From contig CAYYBI010000407.1 in NCBI GenBank assembly GCA_964469835.1, positions 1 to 17,972 on the forward strand: a DNA stretch of 17,972 nucleotides, read 5' to 3'. Shown piece by piece: positions 8,112-15,741 of the stretch (the first letter of the stretch is position 1; every line of letters begins with the position of its first letter). The notes beneath the pieces were generated by a model. The model did no database searches. It was given only the letters and a program-made list of their open reading frames with translations, and was not told where the DNA came from. This DNA is from JAOTYV01 sp964469835 (GTDB lineage: Bacteria > Pseudomonadota > Alphaproteobacteria > UBA8366). Position numbers and translations under genes: made by a program.

Positions 8112-11100
8112 GTGAAAAAGCTTCTAATTTCTATTGCCGGCGTTCTCGTGCTCTTGTTCGCGGCGCTTCTGATCGTTCCGAGTTTTATCGATTGGAATGC
8201 GCGCAAACAGGAAATCACGGCTGCGGTTCGAGAGGCTACCGGCCGCGATCTGACGATTCTTGGCAATATCGACGTCACCATTCTTCCGAACCCCGCCATC
8301 CGAGTCGCCGATGTCCGGTTTGCCAATATAAAAGGGGCGGCCGCGCCGGACATGATCCGTGTGCAGGAGGCGCGCGTGAGTATCGCGCTCGGACCGTTAT
8401 TCGAAGGCCGTCTGGCTGCGGTTGTCGGCCTCGTCAAACCGGTCGTTCATCTCGAAAAACTCAAGAACGGGGAGGCGAGTTGGGAGTTCAAGGCCGCCGG
8501 CAAGGAGGTGTCGGACGAGCCGGCCGAAATTGGATCGACCGGGTCTTCCTTTGACTTCAAATTGGATCGTTTCGAAATTATCGACGGAACGGTCACGTTT
8601 TACGATGCCGGTGAAGGCAGCGTCCGCCGGCTGGACAACCTCAATTCCACCGTATCCTTCGATTCGCTTTCAGGACCATTCAAGGCCGATGGCGTCGCGC
8701 GTATTGGCGACATGCCGCTGACGTTGCAACTTTCTACCGGCCGGCTGCGGCCAAAGGCGCCGTTACCGCTCTCCGTCATGGTAATGGGGTCTGACGAAAA
8801 CACGGTGTTGCGGTTACAAGGCAGTGTCACGGCACCGATTGGCGATGGGTCGTTTGTCGGAGAGCTGCGGCTCGATTCTGAAAATTTCGCGATCTTCCTC
8901 CGCTCCCTGAATGCGACGGCCATTCCCGCGGCCTTGTCCCGGCCCTTCGCCGCCAAGACCGAGATTACGGTGTCCGAGCAAGGAATTGGGCTCAATACTA
9001 TGGAGCTTTCCCTGGGTGACGTGCGGGCGACCGGTACCGTAACGCTGGAGCATGGCAAGACGCCGCGCCTGACGGCCAATCTGCGAAGTACGAATTTGAA
9101 CCTCGACACATTGCTTGCTGAGAAGGGCCAATTGGGAGGAAAATCGCCCGCACGGTCCGCCGGGAAATCCGCGGATGCATCAGGCAGCACACGGGCCGAA
9201 AAAGGGTTTACGTTGCCCGAAGACTTCGAGGCCGCGGTTCAACTCGCTGCCGATGTGGTGCAGTACCGGGGCGGCGTCATTCGACGGGCGGCGATGCGGG
9301 CGCGCCTGAAGGACGGGCGGGTTTCGATCGAAGAAACGGGCGCGATTCTCCCGGGAAATACCTGGGTAGAGGCGAAAGGCGCGGTTGCAGCGGCGCAAGG
9401 ACTTCCGCAAATCGATCTGCGTGTGTCGGGACAGTCCGACAATCTGCGTGAGGCGTTGGGATGGCTCGATGTCGATGTTACCGCGATACCCGCGGACCGG
9501 CTGCGCCAGTTCAAATTTTCAAGCACCGTCACCGGCACGTCGCGCGATCTAACTGCGAAGGATATCGATATTGCGCTCGATTCCAGCCGGATCACCGGTG
9601 GCTTGGTGTTGGCCCTTCGTGAGCGGCCCGCATTCGGCCTGCGGATTGCGGTGGATCGATTCAATCTCGATGGGTATTCGGCGTCCCGGCGGGTGGGAAT
9701 AGGGCAGCGGCGGTCCCGCATGGGAAAACAGGACGCGGTCTCGGCGCGTGCTCAAGCACCGGGTCCGGGCGGCGCATTGGCGCAAATCTTGCGGCGTCTG
9801 CAAACTTTCGACGCGAATATCGATGCGACGGTCAAACGTCTGGTGGTCGCCAAAACGACGGCGGACAACTTCAAACTCGATTTCAAGATCGCGAACGGCG
9901 AGATTGAGCTCCGCAGGGCGTCGGTCTCGGACTATGCCGGGCTGCGCGGTGTGGTGTCGGGGAAATTTGCCGGAAAGGCGACTAAACCCGAATTTTCGAC
10001 GGAATACAGCGTAACGCTCCGCGATCGGGCTCGGTTCGTCCGTTTTCTCGACAAGCCTGCCATCTTGCGCGATGGCCGATTGGCCGGCCTGGCGGTTAGC
10101 GGCAAGATAAGTGGGACGCTCGATCGTTTGAAGGTCGATTCCAAACTGATGGGAATGGATGGCCGCATCGATCTGAGCGGGTCGATCCGGAGCATCTTGA
10201 TCGATCCGACGGCGAATCTGGCGGTAAGCATTAAATTCCCGGAGTTGACCAACGTCGTTCGGGTGGCCGCCCGGGATTATAGCCCGGCGGCGGGCAAACT
10301 TGGCGCGGTGGATGTGTCGTTTCAGGCTGAGGGCACGCCGACGTACATCAAGCTAAGTGACATTTCCGGTTCCACCGGGCCTGTAAGCCTGCGCGGCAAT
10401 GCGGATATCGAGTTGAGCGGGCCTCGGCCAAAACTCCGGTTGAGCCTCAGCACCAGCGAAGTTCTGCTCGACCTTTTTTTCCCGCCGGAGCGCAAGAGAC
10501 GATCGATGGCGCCCGCTCGGCATCGCATTATTCCGGCCGCGGCCACCGGCGCAAGCGGTGCGGCGGAGGCCAAAACATGGTCGAGAAAACCGTTCGATTT
10601 GAGCGTATTGCACGGCGTTGACGCCGATATCACGCTGGCGATGGCCGCACTGACGAAGGGCCTTTACCGGCTGAAAAATCCACAGTTGCAGGCGCAGATC
10701 GAGTCGGGAAAACTGTCGATAGACAAGTTCGCCGCCGCATTTTCGACCGGAACCGTAAGCGCCAGTGGGTCTCTCGAGGCGGGCGTCAATCAGGCGGCAT
10801 TGTCGCTGCGGGCCACTGCGAAGGAAGTCGATATCGCCGATCTCATTCATGCGCTGCGGGATTACAAATTGCGCATCGGCCCGATCCGGCTCGGCGCGCG
10901 CATGCAAGGGCCAGTATCGGCAAGCATGACCTTGAGTTCGCGTGGCGCGAGCGAGCACGATCTCGTGGCCGGCTTGCGCGGGGTGGCGAAGATCGTCGGT
11001 CAACCGCAGACGCAATTCTCGGGTGACGCGAAGCGGGCGGGCGCGATTACCGGACTGGCCGGTGCGATTCTCGGCAATAGGCGCAACGGTCTCGGCAGGG

Positions 11101-11576
11101 CCGGCGATTTGACCCGGGCGACCGGCCAGCTCATGGCGGCTTTCGAGGGCGCCTCGACATTGAATGGTGATATCGACATACAGGACGGGGTTATTTCAAC
11201 CCGCAATCTGGTGTTGGTGGGGCGCGGTGGCCGCGCGCTTACCGCCGGGACCGCTCATCTGCGGAGCTGGAAGCTCAATTCGGTTACAGATGTCACCTTG
11301 GGTCAGGACAAGGAACCGTTCATCATTGCGCAAATGACTGGCCCTTTGGACGATCCCTATGTTCGGAAAATCAGCGGCAGTTTGATTACCGGAGATGCGC
11401 CGGCGGCGAAGACCCGGCAGCAACCGGCCAAGGCGATCCGGAAACCAGTGCCCGATCCACGCGGCTCGGAAACCCGGCCAGATCAGCAGCCGCAATCGCC
11501 CAATCAGACGGCACCGGCGAAAAAATTAAATCCTGAAGACGTCCTGCGTCAGTTATTGCAGGGGGCTGGACGGTAG
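8112..11576 (+). CDS. AsmA family protein (large envelope protein)
   Basis: This is an 1154-residue protein. The start is a GTG with GGAG at 8099-8102 upstream. An N-terminal membrane anchor (about residues 4-24) is followed at once by the AsmA signature VPSFIDWNARKQEI and the AVREATGRDLTILGNIDVTILPNPAIRVADVRFAN region. Long beta-rich repeats of the AsmA/bridge-like lipid-transfer type fill the middle, interrupted by low-complexity linkers near residues 340-360, 530-555 and 800-825. An AsmA_2-type C-terminal region with SSRGASEHDLVAGLRG-like motif, then TRNLVLVGRGGRA and a VTDVTLG strand, precedes a charged Pro/Gln-rich tail. The length is usual for alphaproteobacterial AsmA-like proteins. 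Members are tied to outer-membrane assembly and, more recently, to phospholipid transport across the periplasm. The 167 bases ahead of it are AT-rich around 8020-8090 and probably hold its promoter; TTGCGA (8034) and TATGGA (8057) are 17 bases apart but only a poor match. The 3' end overlaps the opposing ribbon-helix-helix gene by 24 bases. Confidence 0.9.
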   Translation: MKKLLISIAGVLVLLFAALLIVPSFIDWNARKQEITAAVREATGRDLTILGNIDVTILPNPAIRVADVRFANIKGAAAPDMIRVQEARVSIALGPLFEGRLAAVVGLVKPVVHLEKLKNGEASWEFKAAGKEVSDEPAEIGSTGSSFDFKLDRFEIIDGTVTFYDAGEGSVRRLDNLNSTVSFDSLSGPFKADGVARIGDMPLTLQLSTGRLRPKAPLPLSVMVMGSDENTVLRLQGSVTAPIGDGSFVGELRLDSENFAIFLRSLNATAIPAALSRPFAAKTEITVSEQGIGLNTMELSLGDVRATGTVTLEHGKTPRLTANLRSTNLNLDTLLAEKGQLGGKSPARSAGKSADASGSTRAEKGFTLPEDFEAAVQLAADVVQYRGGVIRRAAMRARLKDGRVSIEETGAILPGNTWVEAKGAVAAAQGLPQIDLRVSGQSDNLREALGWLDVDVTAIPADRLRQFKFSSTVTGTSRDLTAKDIDIALDSSRITGGLVLALRERPAFGLRIAVDRFNLDGYSASRRVGIGQRRSRMGKQDAVSARAQAPGPGGALAQILRRLQTFDANIDATVKRLVVAKTTADNFKLDFKIANGEIELRRASVSDYAGLRGVVSGKFAGKATKPEFSTEYSVTLRDRARFVRFLDKPAILRDGRLAGLAVSGKISGTLDRLKVDSKLMGMDGRIDLSGSIRSILIDPTANLAVSIKFPELTNVVRVAARDYSPAAGKLGAVDVSFQAEGTPTYIKLSDISGSTGPVSLRGNADIELSGPRPKLRLSLSTSEVLLDLFFPPERKRRSMAPARHRIIPAAATGASGAAEAKTWSRKPFDLSVLHGVDADITLAMAALTKGLYRLKNPQLQAQIESGKLSIDKFAAAFSTGTVSASGSLEAGVNQAALSLRATAKEVDIADLIHALRDYKLRIGPIRLGARMQGPVSASMTLSSRGASEHDLVAGLRGVAKIVGQPQTQFSGDAKRAGAITGLAGAILGNRRNGLGRAGDLTRATGQLMAAFEGASTLNGDIDIQDGVISTRNLVLVGRGGRALTAGTAHLRSWKLNSVTDVTLGQDKEPFIIAQMTGPLDDPYVRKISGSLITGDAPAAKTRQQPAKAIRKPVPDPRGSETRPDQQPQSPNQTAPAKKLNPEDVLRQLLQGAGR

Positions 11577-11852
11577 CTCGGGCATATCCCGATCGTTCTG
11601 CTGTTTTACGGCCTGCGCGAACAGCAGGACGTATACCCGGATCGCGCTGGATAGATTGCCGCCGCGGTCGCGGTCGATATCCGTCACCAATTGATTGACG
11701 GTTTGGTTCTTCCCCGCCGCAATTTTCTTTAATTCGGTCCAAAACACATTCTCGAGGGACACGCTTGTCCTGTGGCCCGCGATGACCACCGATCGCTTCT
11801 TCATGGCGCCGGGCGCGACGCTTGTCTTGGATGCTTTATCGGAAGAGTCCAT
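11553..11852 (-). CDS. Ribbon-helix-helix domain protein (RHH_4 type)
   Basis: This is a 99-residue protein when started at the ATG at 11852; the frame stays open to a GTG at 11906. Relatives begin a few residues before the KRSV strand, which fits the shorter form, although neither start has a strong ribosome binding site. The domain runs from about residue 18: KKRSVVIAGHRTSVSLENVFW is the ribbon and first helix, ELKKIAAGKNQTVNQLVTDID the second helix, and LSSAIRVYVLLFAQ the last. This is the pattern of the PF13467 (RHH_4) family, widespread in alphaproteobacteria and presumed to bind DNA as a dimer. No toxin partner is next to it, so an antitoxin role is not supported. The gene follows the alpha/beta hydrolase gene on the same strand after 137 bases and ends inside the 3' end of the convergent AsmA gene. 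The 137-base upstream gap is more AT-rich than its surroundings. Confidence 0.85.
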   Translation of the reverse strand: MDSSDKASKTSVAPGAMKKRSVVIAGHRTSVSLENVFWTELKKIAAGKNQTVNQLVTDIDRDRGGNLSSAIRVYVLLFAQAVKQQNDRDMPELPSSPLQ

Positions 11853-11989
11853 TGAATTTCCGATGTTATGACGCTCCGCAGGCAAATCCATCAATTGTCC
11901 ATCCACCTAGTGCAATGGGCATCGCTATACCGGTAAAGGTGACCCTAAAACACGACTCTGGCAATACGGACTCACAGATAGTTGAAGCG

Positions 11990-12622
11990 CTATGTGTCGG
12001 ATATTCGGACTAATTCGTGCGAAAACCGCGCAATTTGCGCGATAGCGTCCTGGTAGTTCTGCTCCATCGATCGACCTGATCGATGCCGTGGTTTAAGGCT
12101 GTGGTCGCCGTCCGGCAACCAATGGATGGATATCTGTTCAGAGAGTTGGTATTTCGATACTTCGCCAATGTTGCCAAACGGATCCCGTTCGCCCTGGCAA
12201 ATCAATGCCGGCTTGTCGAAATCGGCCAGATGGGCTGTCCGCAACCGGTCCGGTTTGCCGGCGGGATGGAAAGGATAGCCCAGGCACACCAAGCCCGCCA
12301 CGGCGGGATGATCCGCGACGAGGCTGGCGATCCGTCCGCCAAGCGACTTGCCGCCGATAAGCAATCCAGGCGCATCCAGAGCGTCGATGACGGCGTTCCA
12401 GTGCGCCCGCAATACAGGCTCTCGATCCGGTGGCCGGCGGCGGCCGGTGGCCTGCATCGTTGTCATATACGGAAATTCGAATCGCACCACCCGCAATTTG
12501 TGTTCGGACAGGCCGGCGGCGATTGCCGCCATGAATGGTGAATTCATGCCGGCGCCCGCGCCATGTGCCAAAACGATAGTTCGCGCGGCGTCCGCCGGGC
12601 CGTCGATCAGAAAGTCGGACAT
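11990..12622 (-). CDS. Alpha/beta hydrolase of the KANL3/Tex30 type
   Basis: This is a 210-residue single-domain alpha/beta hydrolase. The strand-turn AHGAGAGMNSPFM (residues 19-31) forms the oxyanion region. The nucleophile Ser93 lies in GGKSLGGRIAS, the acid is Asp147 in CQGERDPFG, and the catalytic His174 lies in LPDGDHSLKPR, giving a complete triad in the right order. The GKSLGGR elbow, the YPFHP turn after it and the DHSLKP sequence are typical of the KANL3/Tex30-like (Abhydrolase_11) group, which is near the dienelactone hydrolases. No substrate is known for bacterial members, so only an esterase-like activity can be proposed. There is no signal peptide, so it is cytoplasmic. It is divergent from the CheW-globin gene, sharing a 149-base upstream region with a strong inverted repeat. 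Confidence 0.88.
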   Translation of the reverse strand: MSDFLIDGPADAARTIVLAHGAGAGMNSPFMAAIAAGLSEHKLRVVRFEFPYMTTMQATGRRRPPDREPVLRAHWNAVIDALDAPGLLIGGKSLGGRIASLVADHPAVAGLVCLGYPFHPAGKPDRLRTAHLADFDKPALICQGERDPFGNIGEVSKYQLSEQISIHWLPDGDHSLKPRHRSGRSMEQNYQDAIAQIARFSHELVRISDT

Positions 12623-12653
12623 GGTTGGCCTGCCGAGGTCGGTAAGAATCTAA

Positions 12654-12682
12654 GCGCCCGGTGCGTATCGGGCACCGGGCGC
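12654..12682. promoter_or_regulatory. Perfect 11-bp inverted repeat in a divergent promoter region
   Basis: The arms are GCGCCCGGTGC (12654-12664) and GCACCGGGCGC (12672-12682), with a seven-base centre. The repeat lies in the 149-base region between the divergent starts of the alpha/beta hydrolase (12622) and the CheW-globin gene (12772). No T-run follows on either strand, and no gene ends here, so an ordinary terminator is unlikely. It could be an operator for a dimeric regulator or a leader hairpin in the hydrolase mRNA. Confidence 0.55.
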
Positions 12683-12771
12683 ACTGTAAAGGCCTCGTTA
12701 ACCCCGTGGCCATAAATTCATTGGGCCGGCGCCCTAGGGTGCGGGCCGTATTGTGCGGATGGGAAAACCCG

Positions 12772-13893
12772 ATGAGCGAGCTGATCGTCGCGACCGAGAT
12801 AACCGTGACCGACGGCGATGCGGGCCAATACGTCATGATGCTGGTCGGCACGCAAGATATCGCTTTCGCGATCCAGGATGTTAGTGATGCGGTCGCGCCC
12901 CGCACCATAACGCCGATTCCGCTGGCGCCTTCCGCGATCGCGGGCGTGATGAATCTGCGGGGGAGAATCGTCACGGTGATCGACTTGCGTTGCATTCTCA
13001 GCGGAGACAGCGAAGGCGACCAGGATTATTCCCTCATGACCGGAATCACCATCGACCGTCCCGAAGGTCCCTTTACGTTGCTTGTCGATTCCGTCAGCGA
13101 TGTCCGACAGATCGACCGAAGGCTGCTCGAAGCGCCGCCCGCAACGCTCGAACCGGCATTGAAGCGCCTTTGCACGGGGGTATTTCAGTTGCCGGACCGA
13201 TTGGTCGTCCTACTGGACGTGGATCGCATTCTTGATCCAGAGACAATCCTGGCGACGCCGACCATTCCTTTCCGGCCACGCCGGAAAACGCCGACGGTCG
13301 AGGATCGCCATCGGGACCGCGGGCCGCGAGTCGATTTGCCGACCGTATTGGCCGACGCCGGCCCGGAGCCGCAGCCGCCCCCGGCGGAAGATGCCGTTGA
13401 AGACATACTGATTCCAACGAATATCATCGCGCATGAATTGACCGGTGGACCGATTGATACGCAGCCGGAATTGACGCCGGCTCAATCTGTTTCACAGGAT
13501 CGCATCGTCCCGCCGCCGTCGGAGCGCGTCGTTGTTACGATTCTCGACGGTATTGGCGGGGAAGCTGCCTTGAGCAAAATCGTTGCTGCGTTCTATGAAG
13601 AGGTTCTTGCTGACCCATCGCTCGCCGGGTTTTACGCCAAGGCGGATATGTCGGTTCAGCGGGGTCGCATGGTTGCCGCGCTTGGGAGCCTCCTGGCGAC
13701 CTCAGGATCGAACTTCGCGACGACAGCGATCGGCGTCGATTGGCTGGTGCCGGAAAAAGAAATGGAAGACGAGCATTTCAATCAATGCCTTGGCCATTTC
13801 GAACGGGTTTTGGGACGCCTTGCGGTCGGCAAAACAATCGGCGAAAGGTTCCTGACCGCGATCGAATGGTGCCGCGAAGGGGTGGTCGACTAG
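12772..13893 (+). CDS. CheW-like domain fused to a truncated-globin-like domain
   Basis: This is a 373-residue protein, started at the ATG at 12772 because the sequence upstream in this frame reads through the inverted repeat and does not look coding. Residues 18-155 form a CheW-like domain: QYVMMLVGTQDIAFAI, then the signature GVMNLRGRIVTVIDLR at 58-73, and LVDSVSDVRQID. CheW adaptors couple chemoreceptors to the CheA kinase. Residues 156-250 are a Pro-, Asp- and Glu-rich linker. Residues 251-373 resemble a group 1 truncated haemoglobin: ILDGIGGEAALSKIVAAFYEEVLADPSLAGFY and, near the end, DEHFNQCLGHFERVL. The expected proximal haem histidine before the DEHF motif is absent; there is no histidine between residues 222 and 334. 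No other chemotaxis gene is in the window. The CheW call is strong, the globin call moderately strong. Function as a signalling adaptor is inferred. Confidence 0.85.
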   Translation: MSELIVATEITVTDGDAGQYVMMLVGTQDIAFAIQDVSDAVAPRTITPIPLAPSAIAGVMNLRGRIVTVIDLRCILSGDSEGDQDYSLMTGITIDRPEGPFTLLVDSVSDVRQIDRRLLEAPPATLEPALKRLCTGVFQLPDRLVVLLDVDRILDPETILATPTIPFRPRRKTPTVEDRHRDRGPRVDLPTVLADAGPEPQPPPAEDAVEDILIPTNIIAHELTGGPIDTQPELTPAQSVSQDRIVPPPSERVVVTILDGIGGEAALSKIVAAFYEEVLADPSLAGFYAKADMSVQRGRMVAALGSLLATSGSNFATTAIGVDWLVPEKEMEDEHFNQCLGHFERVLGRLAVGKTIGERFLTAIEWCREGVVD

Positions 13894-13922
13894 ATCCGGC
13901 CGAGGCCGATAGAGTCTATGGG

Positions 13923-15326
13923 TTACTTGGTAGGCCCGGTCATCGCATTCGGGTCGACCCAGGCATCGAATTGTTCTTCTGTCGCCAATCCCAAATCCAG
14001 CGCCGCTTGTTTGAGAGTGCCGCCGTCGGCGTAAGCCTTCTTGGCGATCCGCGCGACGGCATCATAGCCGATATGCGGATTGAGCGCGGTGACCAGCATC
14101 AGGGAATCCCGCACGAAGGTATCCAGGCGCGCTTCATCCGCCTCGATGCCGGCGATGCAATGAACCGAGAAACTGTCGCAGGCGTCGGCGATCAGGCGAA
14201 TGGATTGCAGAATGTTCTGCGCGATCACCGGTTTGAAGACATTGAGTTCGAAATGGCCGGTTGCCCCGGCGACCGTGATGGTGACGTGATTGCCCATTAC
14301 CTGTGCGCAGACCTGGGTGAGGGCCTCGCACTGGGTCGGGTTGACTTTGCCTGGCATGATGGAGGAGCCCGGTTCGTTTTCCGGCAACTGCAACTCGCCG
14401 AGTCCGCAGCGCGGCCCGGAGCCGAGCAAGCGAATATCGTTGCCGATCTTCATTAACGACGCGGCCAGGGTGTTGAGCACGCCCGACAATTCGACCAGGG
14501 TATCATGGGCGGCGAGCGCTTCGAATTTGTTTTTTGCGGGGACGAAGCGAAGTCCGGTGAGCGATGCGATCTCATGGGAAAACGCGGCATCGAATCCGCG
14601 CGGCGCGTTGAGCCCGGTGCCGACCGCGGTGCCGCCCTGGGCGAGTTGGTAGAGGTTGGGCAGCGCGGTCCGGATCCTTTCGAGTCCCTTGGCGATTTGC
14701 GCGGCATAGCCGGAAAATTCCTGGCCGAGGGTGAGCGGCGTGGCGTCCTGCAAATGGGTCCGGCCGATTTTGACTATTTTCGCAAAGGCTGCGGTTTTGC
14801 TTTCGAGGGCTGCGTGCAGGCGGGTCAATGCGGGGAATAGGCGGTCCCGAATTTCCAGCGCCGCGGCGATGTGCATCGCCGTTGGAAAGCTGTCGTTGGA
14901 GGACTGGCTGCGGTTGACGTGATCGTTTGGGTGAACCGGGTCCTTCGATCCGAGAACGCTGCCCAGCATCTCGATCGCCCTGTTGGCAATCACTTCATTG
15001 AGATTCATGTTGGTCTGCGTGCCGGAGCCGGTCTGCCAAACCACGAGCGGGAAATGATCGGCGAGCGCGCCGTCGATGATCTCGTCGCAGACCGCAACGA
15101 TCGCCCGCGCGATTTCCGCGTCCAGCGCGTTCAGCGCAAGGTTGGCCAGCGCCGCGGCTTTTTTCTGATACCCGAAGGCACGGATCAACGGCTCGGGCAT
15201 GCGTTCGGTGCCGATTTTGAACATCTCGATGCTGCGCTGGGTTTGGGCGCCCCAATACCGGTCGGCGGGGACTTCGACCGCGCCCATGCTGTCGGTTTCG
15301 ATGCGGATTGTCGGTTTTTTGCTCAT
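13923..15326 (-). CDS. fumC: Fumarate hydratase class II
   Basis: This is a 467-residue class II fumarase, the normal length, converting fumarate and L-malate in the TCA cycle without an iron-sulphur cluster. It starts IRIETDSMGAVEVPADRYWGAQTQRS and has WQTGSGTQTNMNLNEVIANRA, the HPNDHVNRSQSSNDSFPTAMH active-site region, and GRTHLQDATPLTLGQEFSGYA. The superfamily signature GSSIMPGKVNP holds the flexible catalytic serine loop, and the protein closes with the FumC-type GYDAVARIAKKAYADGGTLKQAA. The frame is open for 27 more codons upstream, but the ATG at 15326 is the standard start for the family. That ATG overlaps the TGA of the TfoX-like gene (ATGA, 15323-15326), so translation is probably coupled. 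No good ribosome binding site precedes it; the upstream bases are an A8 tract. It is the last gene of a minus-strand cluster with class I fumarase. Confidence 0.96.
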   Translation of the reverse strand: MSKKPTIRIETDSMGAVEVPADRYWGAQTQRSIEMFKIGTERMPEPLIRAFGYQKKAAALANLALNALDAEIARAIVAVCDEIIDGALADHFPLVVWQTGSGTQTNMNLNEVIANRAIEMLGSVLGSKDPVHPNDHVNRSQSSNDSFPTAMHIAAALEIRDRLFPALTRLHAALESKTAAFAKIVKIGRTHLQDATPLTLGQEFSGYAAQIAKGLERIRTALPNLYQLAQGGTAVGTGLNAPRGFDAAFSHEIASLTGLRFVPAKNKFEALAAHDTLVELSGVLNTLAASLMKIGNDIRLLGSGPRCGLGELQLPENEPGSSIMPGKVNPTQCEALTQVCAQVMGNHVTITVAGATGHFELNVFKPVIAQNILQSIRLIADACDSFSVHCIAGIEADEARLDTFVRDSLMLVTALNPHIGYDAVARIAKKAYADGGTLKQAALDLGLATEEQFDAWVDPNAMTGPTK

Positions 15327-15694
15327 GTGGTTTTTTTTCGCCGCTTGCGCTTCGGCGACGCGGCGGATTTTGCGGCGTGGGCCACGGCAAACGCCTTGCT
15401 GGCCCAATCGCTCAGCAGGTCCGGGTCCTCCAGCACGTCGGCGGGCACCTCATGGTAGGACATGCTGACCGGTTTGGATTTACCGGTATAGGTGAATGGC
15501 CCCATGCCGGCGGCTTCGAATTCGGCCCGATTGGCGTCGCGCGTTTTGAGGTAGAGCGTCTCGTCCGCGATCAGGCCGAACATGATGCCGTCGCGGAACA
15601 GGCCGCCGCCGCCGAACATGTTCCGGATCGTCACCGCGCCGAACGACCCCAGTTGATCGTGCAGATAATCGGTGAATTCGGGGCTAACGCTCAT
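15323..15694 (-). CDS. TfoX N-terminal domain protein
   Basis: This is a 123-residue protein with the TfoX/Sxy N-terminal domain: a first helix (residues 5-17), then VTIRNMFGGGGLFRDGIMFGLIADETLYLKTR at about 21-52 and a FTYTGKSKPVSMSYHEVPADVLED region. It ends in a basic tail, SPKRKRRKKTT. The C-terminal TfoX domain found in competence regulators is missing, as in many stand-alone alphaproteobacterial members, whose role is unknown. I do not claim a role in competence. The gene lies 47 bases after the class I fumarase gene on the same strand. Its start has GAGAA a few bases upstream, and its stop overlaps the fumC start by four bases. The basic tail is encoded partly by an A8 tract that could allow frameshifting into fumC. 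Confidence 0.88.
   Translation of the reverse strand: MSVSPEFTDYLHDQLGSFGAVTIRNMFGGGGLFRDGIMFGLIADETLYLKTRDANRAEFEAAGMGPFTYTGKSKPVSMSYHEVPADVLEDPDLLSDWASKAFAVAHAAKSAASPKRKRRKKTT
15331..15338 (-). other. A8 tract forming a possible slippery site before the tfoX-like/fumC overlap
   Basis: On the minus strand eight consecutive A residues are read as CGA AAA AAA ACC in the TfoX-like frame, which contains the heptamer A AAA AAA in the phase needed for -1 slippage. A -1 shift, or one extra A in the transcript, leads directly into the fumC frame through the fumC ATG six bases later. No upstream Shine-Dalgarno-like stimulator or downstream stem was recognised, so function is only a possibility. Confidence 0.3.
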
Positions 15695-15741
15695 GACGAA
15701 TTCTCAATGCAATATATGCAGAAGATCAGCCGCACCCCGCG

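Noticed and set aside
8048..8554. A 168-codon open frame overlapping the start of the AsmA gene on the same strand.
   Set aside because: Its protein is rich in Arg, Ser, Gly and Cys with no domain, as expected for an alternative frame of a GC-rich gene, while the AsmA frame is strongly supported.
11553..11852. The ribbon-helix-helix protein as the antitoxin of a toxin-antitoxin pair.
   Set aside because: No small toxin-like gene is adjacent on either side; the RHH_4 type is usually stand-alone.
13894..13922. The 29-base gap between the convergent CheW-globin and fumC genes, examined for a shared terminator.
   Set aside because: It contains only short GGCC-type words and no hairpin of useful length or T-run.
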